A stretch of 14,860 nt of DNA from Gamarada debralockiae. Taxonomy: Eukaryota; Ascomycota; Leotiomycetes; Helotiales; Hyphodiscaceae. A program made the translations under genes and the position numbers. The DNA is taken from positions 1 through 14,860 of the forward strand of contig NXFV01000797.1 in NCBI GenBank assembly GCA_002803225.1, read 5' to 3'. Below the pieces are notes generated by a model. The model was given only the letters and a program-made list of their open reading frames with translations, searched no databases and was not told the origin of the DNA. Positions 8,744 to 14,860 of this stretch are shown here, in pieces (positions within the stretch are counted from its first letter, which is position 1; each line of letters opens with the position of its first letter).

Positions 8744-10635
8744 ATGAATTTCGACATCATAATTATCGGCGGTGGAACAGCAGGTTGCGTTCTTGCAAAT
8801 AGACTTAGCGAAGATACTGCGATAAGTGTATTACTTCTTGAAGCTGGCGAAGATCGCAACGATGATTCGCTAGTTTACTGCCCTGGATACTCTGCGCGTC
8901 TCCTTGGGAATCCTGACTTTGATTGGAATTATGAAACTATTCCACAGGTGCGTTTTTCAGAAACATATGTGTAGGTCTTCGGGAACCGATGGTAATAGCA
9001 AACAGAACGGTCTCGAGGGAAGAGTGTTACAACATCCAAGGGGCAAGGTCCTCGGAGGGTCGAGCGCGATCAATTCATTCGCTCTTGTCTATCCTTCAGT
9101 TGCAGGCTTAGATGTTTGGGCAGACTTGGGAAATCCTGGATGGGATGCTGAAAATATGCTGCCTTATTTCCGGAAATTCCAAAGGGTTCACCTACCAAGC
9201 CCTCATATCCAAAAAGAGCTTTCCGTACCCTATCTACGGAGCGAATGGTGGAAGAACTCCAACGGCCCGGTTCATGCGTCATTTCCTTCAACAGAGAACC
9301 CACTGCAGAAAGCTTGGGTGGACACCTTCCGAGCTGTGAAAGTGGACAATGTCGAAGATCCCGTGTTTGGTCATGCATTGGGAGGTTATGCCTCTACTAA
9401 CCACATCAATCCCGAGGATGGCGAGAGAAGCCACTCAGGGAAGGCGTACTTCTATCCAGTAAGGGAACGAAAGAACTTACACCTCATCACTGGTGCACAT
9501 GTTGAGAAAATTGATTTCCAAGAACCTGGAACTACTAAATTCAAAGCTGTAGGAGTTACATTTTGGAAGAATGGCCAAAAAGTCTCTGTGAATGCTAAAA
9601 GGGAGGTTGTACTCGCTGCAGGAACATTTGGTTCACCTCAAATTCTTGAAATGTCTGGATTCGGGTCTCCTGCACACCTCGGTGCTCTCGGTATAAATCT
9701 ATTGCATGAAAACAAGTTCATAGGCGGTAGGTCATTCAAGCTTCGAGTCTCTAATTCTCTAATTTCAATGACGTTCAGAAAACCTTCAAGATCATACCCG
9801 CTCCTCATTCTCGTTCGAAGCGCAACCGTAGGTCGAGCCCCGCGACCCAGTCGACCTCCCTGCAGCTGAAAAGCAGTACACGGAAAGTAGGACCGGACCA
9901 CTGGCCGAAGGATCATGCTATTCATTCGCATACATGCCTCTCCTGCCATTCCTCTCACCAACGGAGCATGTGAAAATCCTAGAATCCTTTGATGTTCACA
10001 CGCGAACCTCCGCTGCCAAAGACGGAAAATTCGAAATCGTTAGAAACGCATTCGTACGGAACATGCTCTCGTCGCCGCACGAAGCTACTGCTACAGCTTT
10101 CTTGAGTAGAAAGCCAGCATCAACAGAGCCCGGAAATTATATCAGTCTTTGCGCTATGCTCTCTCACCCACTGTCGCGTGGGTGTGTGCATATTCAGTCA
10201 TCGCAGCCGCTTGAGAAACCGTCAATTGATTTCAAGTATTGCAGCCATCCGTTCGATGCAGAATTGTTGGCCTATCATCTTCGATCACTCAGTCAGATAG
10301 CAGAAACAGCTCCGCTAGCTGAATTTCTGAAGCCGGGAGGAAAGACATTGCCTCCTGGGAAGAATATCAATGTAGTCGAGGAAGGGCAGAAATTGGTCAA
10401 GGAGCATTGTGGGACGAACTACCATCCATGTGGTACTTGTTCCATGATGCCTGAAGACGTGGGAGGAGTGGTAGATGAGAGACTGAGAGTGTATGGTACA
10501 AGTAATGTGCGTGTTGTGGATGCGTCGATCTTTCCTGTCATTCCGAGAGGGAATATTATTTCAATGGTTTATGCCGTGGCGGAGAAGGCTGCGGATGTTA
10601 TTAGTGAAGATCTGGGATTGAAACGTTCTATCTAG
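8744..10635 (+). pseudogene. GMC oxidoreductase with in-frame TAG
   Basis: FAD-dependent glucose-methanol-choline family enzyme (alcohol oxidase/dehydrogenase type), without a signal peptide. Exons: 8744-8947, 9006-9726, 9779-10635; introns 58 nt (GTGCGT...AAACAG) and 52 nt (GTAGGT...TTCAG). The frame spans 593 codons besides the stop, a normal length. FAD-binding [18 protein letters not shown] is at 5-22; signature 1 HPRGKVLGGSSAIN at 78-91; signature 2 GTFGSPQILEMSGFG from 274; ENLQDH spans the second junction; active-site His524 in HPCGTCSMMP and Asn567 in PRGNIISMVYAVAEKAAD. TAG at 9829-9831 is codon 326, between SFEAQP and VEPRDPVDLPAAEKQYTES. Removing a putative 60- or 63-nt intron (9828-9887 or 9828-9890) would skip the stop. 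That intron would be GC-rich, lack a branch site, and delete residues the family keeps. A nonsense mutation or sequencing error is more likely. Confidence 0.82.
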
Positions 10636-11099
10636 TTAAGTGAGTCTTAATATTGTTGCTTTTCTCAAAACCTGGCCAAGAAGTAGTTGGACGTAAGAGG
10701 TGGGCAGCACTAGCACTTGTTGATCGGTAACTTTGGCCATCCGCTCGCTCTTGCTTCACATGAGCTTGCAAAAAAGTGTTCGTCCTTTAATCACGTTGGT
10801 AAAATTTAAGGACGTAGAAGCCCGGCGTCTACGGCTCTCACTCTGTCCTCTCAAGAGTCTCAAGAAGGATGCCAGCTGGCGATGTCCCATCTGGCGGTAG
10901 CTATTGCCACATGCGAGAACATTCGAATGTGATTTCAATGACGCAGGGCGGATGGAAGCTGTGAACGGTTACTTCTAGCCGAGACTGGGGTGGTTTGAAA
11001 GAATTGGTGAGTGGGATTGAGTTGTGTATACAAATGCTTTCATTTCTCGTCTTTCGATGGTTATACGCTCTATCTAGCTTGGTTGAAACTGAAAGCTTA
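10636..11099. other. Intergenic stretch, nothing recognised
   Basis: This contains the GMC 3' region and possibly degraded 3' sequence of the minus-strand remnant at 11100-11810. Short open frames on the minus strand show no domain character. Confidence 0.45.
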
Positions 11100-11810
11100 A
11101 TACCCAGAGCCCATTTGAGTTGACGCCCATATAAAGCTGGGCTTTGTGGCGGAGGTTGATATGTGTAGCGATTTGACAAACGCTCTAGAGAGTCTTGCCC
11201 ATATCTCGAGGATTCATCATGATGGCCAGCATATGGATTGGGAGGTACTGGCGCAGCTTGTAGAGATACCATAGATCCGGGTCTGCCCTCTGAGTAGCTT
11301 GTAGGAATTGTATCGGGATAGGAGAAGGGGCTTGCATAACGCTAGAGGGGGTTTAGTTGTGATGGGCGTCTTTGCTGTGAGGGCGCGTATTGATAAGATG
11401 TGTGCTCAGAAGGGGCATATATGGTTCGGGGAAGGAGGGTGGTTGTGATTGCGAAAATGGTAATTGATAGGTTAGGATAGAGGCAGAGATTAGTGAGGCG
11501 CATTTATTGAGTTTTGGTCCACCGTTGCCTAGTGCTTCATGTATTGAGGGTAAAGACTGTCGATTTTGAGGAGCAATATGAATGGGAGGTGGGGGCTCAA
11601 TCTTATTATCTGACGTCCGTCTCGGACAAAACCCGCAGCCCCCAACCCGCGGGAACACTAGAAGGATCCTAATGGGAGTTAACTTCTTCCTCAAGTACCG
11701 GCTCCAGAATAATTGGTGTATGGGCCGTGCCACGGCCGCTGAATGCTCGATTTCTCTCTAACCGGCGATGAGGAGGATTCTGATGGTCTAGGGGTGGGTT
11801 CCAACGATGA
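11100..11810 (-). pseudogene. Frame-broken Pro/Ser-rich regulator-like remnant
   Basis: On the minus strand three pieces in different frames look like one disordered, Pro/Ser/Tyr-rich protein of the kind found in fungal transcription factors. Piece A (about 11810-11691) reads SLEPTPRPSESSSSPVREK and ends GPYTNYSGAGT-stop. Piece B (about 11620-11420) contains PPPPIHIAPQNRQSLPSIHE and later SQPPSFPEPY. Piece C (about 11418-11100) reads YAPSEHTSYQYAPSQQRRPS, then TAG at 11344-11342, then RYASPFSYPDTIPTSYSEGR and PVPPNPYAGHHDES. B to C is a two-base shift at TATATG near 11417-11421. The TAG follows CCCCCTCT and could instead be an intron acceptor. No DNA-binding domain is present. The MITE inserts just upstream of piece A. 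The gene family is not identified. Confidence 0.4.
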
Positions 11811-11822
11811 AAGGCATAAATA

Positions 11823-12247
11823 CAGTAGAATCTCGATATAAGAATACCATCGGGACCCGGAAATCATAATAATACAGCGAGGTATTCTTATATCAAAGTG
11901 CCAAAACCTAAAAATCACGGGAGGCAATAGCCTATCAGCGCTATAATTACAGGTGCTCTAACGCTATAACAGCTCAAATATATAATTCAGGCAATTAACT
12001 AAATTCTATGCTTTTTATTATAAAATAGAATCTTACGCTATTAGTTGCTACAATTATAAGGTCTAAGCCACTATAATTACAGGCTTATATTCTTATATCA
12101 AGGGTAAAATAGGAGGCTTTTAAGGTTTGGACCCTGATATTCTAAGAATATTCTTATTTACCACACCTAAAACCAACGGGAACCCTGAATCGATTCTTAT
12201 ATTCGAATTATTCTTATCTAAAGGATTCTCATATCGAGGTTCTACTG
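11823..12247. mobile_element. TA-flanked MITE, 425 bp
   Basis: The left end CAGTAGAATCTCGATATAAG and the right end (minus strand from 12247) CAGTAGAACCTCGATATGAG are inverted repeats of at least 20 bp with two mismatches. TA at 11821-11822 and 12248-12249 is the target-site duplication of Tc1/mariner-type transposition. The interior is AT-rich and non-coding. It carries direct repeats: CTATAATTACAGG at 11941-11953 and 12071-12083, and TATTCTTATATCAA at 11883-11896 and 12088-12101. No transposase is encoded, so it is non-autonomous. TIR quality suggests a younger insertion than the element at 10-552. Confidence 0.9.
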
Positions 12248-12249
12248 TA

Positions 12250-12716
12250 TCAATACTCTTGTGAAAATCCTTTGATACTGGCTAGATAGACATATTTGGG
12301 GCGGCATTTGCACATGGCCTGGCTGGTTCTCCGCAGCGGCCGCTCCCTTGGTCGGCAGTGCTTTAATTTCACGGTTCGTGTAACTGTGGGATCTCCGACA
12401 CAGGCCGTAATTGTGTTGGACGTTTCATCGGCCCGAAACGTCCAGGTCTCCATGCCATGGCCACGTCTCCTGCACAGCCCACTGCCTACTCCAGTCCAAC
12501 CAGTTGGCGCCAAAAAGAGATTACAAAACCAACCAACACCAATACTATCATTGTCGACATTTTCCCCCATTCTCATCATCTGAAGAACTGCTACTCATCC
12601 TTTCACAAAAATTTTGCTTGGCTTGCAATCAGTCAATACTCGGAAGAATTCAACACTCGAAATTTGGTACTTGTACTATAACTGGATTCCCACCAGCACC
12701 ACTATCACCGACAATC
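12250..12716. other. Upstream region of the small secreted protein gene
   Basis: The stretch between the MITE and the ATG at 12717 shows no convincing gene. Its last 200 bases are pyrimidine- and CCAAC-rich, as expected for a fungal promoter and mRNA leader. Confidence 0.45.
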
Positions 12717-13060
12717 ATGAAACTCAAATCAGAGCCTATCTCCTTCTTTCTTCTCCTTGCGGTCGTTGTTCCAGCAACCGTCGCACTTCCGTTTCCCAAG
12801 ACCCTCCCGACTTCGAATTTTCGGGAGGCCGTCGAAATTGTAGCTGGACTTCTTGCGAAGGAAGTCGAGAAAGACGTTGGCTCAGGTATATATGTTCTAA
12901 TTGGACACTGTATTCACTTGCTAACTATTTGTGAGCCCCAAACAGTCTAGGCGAGGGCAGAGCCGTTGGACTCCTGAATATTCAAGGGAATAATGAGGGT
13001 GTTAATGTTTACTGGGGTGGAAAGAAGGTTATTCCTGTTAGGAAAGAGCATATCAAATGA
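12717..13060 (+). CDS. Small secreted protein, 92 aa, cysteine-free
   Basis: Exons 12717-12885 and 12951-13060, with a 65-nt intron (donor GTATAT, branch CTAAC, acceptor TCTAG). The product starts MKLKSEP, followed by a strongly hydrophobic FFLLLAVVVPATVA and a likely cleavage after residue 23 (TVA before LPFPK). The mature part, about 69 aa, is FREAVEIVAGLLAKEVEKDV, then after the junction GSGEGRAVGLLNIQ and a glycine- and lysine-rich end ...VYWGGKKVIPVRKEHIK. It contains no cysteine, unusual for fungal small secreted proteins. An earlier acceptor (AACAG) would give an immediate stop, so TCTAG was chosen; the open, protein-like second exon supports this. Function unknown; effector or cell-wall roles are possible but not shown. 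Confidence 0.6.
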
Positions 13061-14371
13061 GCCGAAAGCAGCCTTTGAGATACGACCGAGTCACAACGAG
13101 AATTTTCAAAGATCGAGAACGCTTATTGCGCACTCATTTGGCTCAGGAATGAGGAGATACATTAGTATGGGGAGGAAATCAATATTCGTTACTCGTTATG
13201 TCTAGGATAGAGTGTTTTTGAATCAAAGTATACTGTTCGCAAATCTAAGTTTTCCCTCTACTGCTAGCTCTTAATGCCCAAATACTTAACTTATCGTAGG
13301 TGGTTGCATAGTGCTTGTGTTATAGCAAGTATAAACCTGCGAGACTATAAACAATCTTTAGTAATAATATAGACTGAGTGTTCCATTCTAGGCTCTATAA
13401 GCTCATGATTGTAATAGAACTTCTAGAACTTAACATTCAAATAAGATTTTCTAGTTATTTTGCGTTTGAACAAACCCAGATTTCACTCCTTCATGGAGAT
13501 GGGCTGCTGATGTGCAATCCCAGGACGTCGGGAAAAAAGTGAGGAGACAAGTGGCTGTGCCATGTTAGTAATCCCGATATTTTCCAAATAATATTGCGAA
13601 ACTCCGATATAAACCCAACATTCACCAACCCAAGGTCTCATCGGTTGTGGGCTATCCCAAGACCAGTTACTACGCCAAATCCTGCCTCTAGAGCCTCTGT
13701 TCCGAATCCTTGCCGTTCATTTCAAGCAGTCTTTGATCCTCTTGTTAGACCAACTTTGTTAACCGCACAGTCTTGAGTTGAGTCTCGTATTTCTGGCCTC
13801 ATTGAGGCTTCTTGTGTTGGTTATAACCAAAATTGTTCTCAAAATATGCCTACTAATACGAAGGGTTTGGTTCGGATACCATCTTGCTCAAAAGGACTTG
13901 CAGCGTTTGGACGAATACACGTTGATTGGTTGCCTAAGTGATTCTCATCAATCTAGGGATACCTTTGGTGCATAACCTAGAAATGCCTTAAGATCCTCCT
14001 AGGCCACCTGGTTATAACGAAAGGATTCATGAAGCTGTGATAGAGGGCTCCTCTTTACTGATTTGAGTCGTGAAGCAAAATACGAGGTATTAGAAATAAT
14101 GTTGGATTATTTCATAATGTCGCCGAAATGCTTCTGTCATGTTTTCTTATAAAGCTGAACCCCCCTTTTACTACTCAAATAGATAATTCTTCATCGAATA
14201 CTTCTCTACATCAAGATTCTGTCAAGTCTTTTAAACGACTTGCTCAATTAGGCAACCTCCTCCAATCATTTCAAACTACTCTCCAATTCCTTCTTACCCT
14301 TCTACAGAATACTCCCAGAGTCTTTGTCATTCTATCCCGGTGCATAAACCTGTCTCGTCCGCCGCTCCGCC
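13061..14371. other. Long intergenic region with a doubtful decayed frame
   Basis: No confident gene is seen over 1.3 kb. From about 13585 to 13950 one plus-strand frame stays open for about 120 codons apart from a single TGA at 13774-13776; it has no start signal beyond an ATG at 13594 and no recognised motif. TATAAA at 14148-14153 and a pyrimidine-rich leader precede the gene at 14372. Confidence 0.4.
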
Positions 14372-14761
14372 ATGCATTTTCAACTGCTCCTCAGGGTTTT
14401 CCTAAATGCTGTACTATTTGGATCAGTACTGGAAGCAGCCAGGCCCCTTTGTACCGCCAAAAACTGCGCCAGTATTTCCAAAAGAGATGCCCTCACTCAG
14501 TTCCAGAGAGATATATCCGTAATCGAAGCCACACCACTTAATTCCCGGGCGCTCTCAGACCCAGCAGACCCTGGAGATTACGTGACCAATGCCGTAAACG
14601 ATCTTTCAACAGGAAATTTTTTTTTACAACAATCGAAGCTCATCAACCTCCAGTACCTCTCTGTTCAGGTCATTTGTCATACCAGGAATAATTGGGCTTC
14701 TTCGTTTCAAAACGGGTTGAAAAAAGCTTACCGGTTGTATCACGGTTATTATAATCAGTAA
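14372..14761 (+). CDS. Putative secreted protein, 129 aa, Kex2-like site
   Basis: Single open frame with a signal-peptide-like N-terminus (MHFQLLLRVFLNAVLFGSVL, cleavage likely near residue 23, before RPLC). It is followed by CTAKNCASISKR, where Lys-Arg would fit Kex2 processing of a propeptide. The mature part has DALTQFQRDISVIE and SDPADPGDYVTNAV, with no recognised domain. The C-terminus (YRLYHGYYNQ) may be genuine, or an intron with donor GTCATT near 14668 may lead to a further exon cut off by the contig end. A leader rich in C and T and a TATAAA at 14148 support transcription. Function unknown. Confidence 0.5.
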   Translation: MHFQLLLRVFLNAVLFGSVLEAARPLCTAKNCASISKRDALTQFQRDISVIEATPLNSRALSDPADPGDYVTNAVNDLSTGNFFLQQSKLINLQYLSVQVICHTRNNWASSFQNGLKKAYRLYHGYYNQ

Positions 14762-14826
14762 CTGCGGAGTCTATCCGCTCACTTCTTCGAAGACACGGCC
14801 ATGGACCCCGGAATACGGCAACATAT

Positions 14827-14828
<2 letters not shown>

Positions 14829-14860
<32 letters not shown>
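14829..14860. repeat. Homopolymer A run at window end
   Basis: Thirty-two consecutive A residues end the window. Such runs usually mark a contig or scaffold edge where assembly stopped; a retroelement poly(A) tail is the alternative. Confidence 0.85.

Noticed and set aside
8948..8975. Short GMC intron ending at TGTAG (8973)
   Set aside because: It leads to a stop after seven codons. The acceptor at 9005 gives IPQ-NGLEGRV, matching the family in frame.
9638..9961. Minus-strand open frame inside the GMC gene
   Set aside because: Shadow of the real coding strand; no domain character.
10756..10938. 60-codon minus-strand frame
   Set aside because: No motif, no splice partner in frame and no codon bias. 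It could be tail sequence of the regulator-like remnant but cannot be supported.
1..14860. CRISPR array, operon-type bacterial genes, PKS/NRPS backbone
   Set aside because: No regularly spaced repeats, no bacterial gene organisation and no synthase domains were found; the window is intron-rich fungal DNA.

Overview
The window reads as nuclear DNA of a filamentous ascomycete. Genes are cut by many 46-130 nt GT-AG introns with CTAAC/CTAAT branch sites, mRNA leaders are pyrimidine-rich, and the protein families are typical of fungal accessory metabolism. A Leotiomycetes-type host such as a Botrytis/Sclerotinia relative is possible, but this is a guess. All gene models were spliced by eye. The window ends in a 32-base run of A, which looks like a contig edge.

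Layout. (1) 10-552: a degenerate Tc1/mariner/pogo-like terminal-inverted-repeat element that may keep the C-terminal end of a transposase. (2) 1506-2633 (+): an aldo-keto reductase, intact. (3) 2906-4887 (-): a secreted FAD-linked oxidase of the berberine-bridge/isoamyl-alcohol-oxidase type, intact, with six exons including a 19-nt microexon. (4) 4888-5622: divergent promoter. (5) 5623-7858 (+): an MFS transporter of the allantoate-permease-like (Dal5) family, apparently broken by one altered splice donor. (6) 8744-10635 (+): a GMC oxidoreductase, complete except for one in-frame TAG. (7) about 11100-11810 (-): a proline/serine-rich remnant resembling the disordered part of a fungal regulator. 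It is frame-broken and abuts (8) 11823-12247, a clean MITE with TA target duplication whose ends resemble those of element 1. (9) 12717-13060 (+): a cysteine-free small secreted protein of 92 aa. (10) 14372-14761 (+): another putative secreted protein.

The four metabolic genes (NADPH reductase, secreted flavin oxidase, anion-type transporter, GMC flavoenzyme) have the composition of a small catabolic or tailoring cluster that takes up and redox-modifies an alcohol/aldehyde-type substrate. No backbone synthase is visible. The AKR and MFS promoters share a 19-bp CCG-containing motif (16/19 identical, same orientation, similar distance to the ATG), a candidate site for a shared Zn2Cys6 regulator. 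Two of the four genes each carry a single lesion while the other two are intact, which suggests recent decay, allelic loss, or isolated assembly errors. The cluster lies between two related transposon relics.
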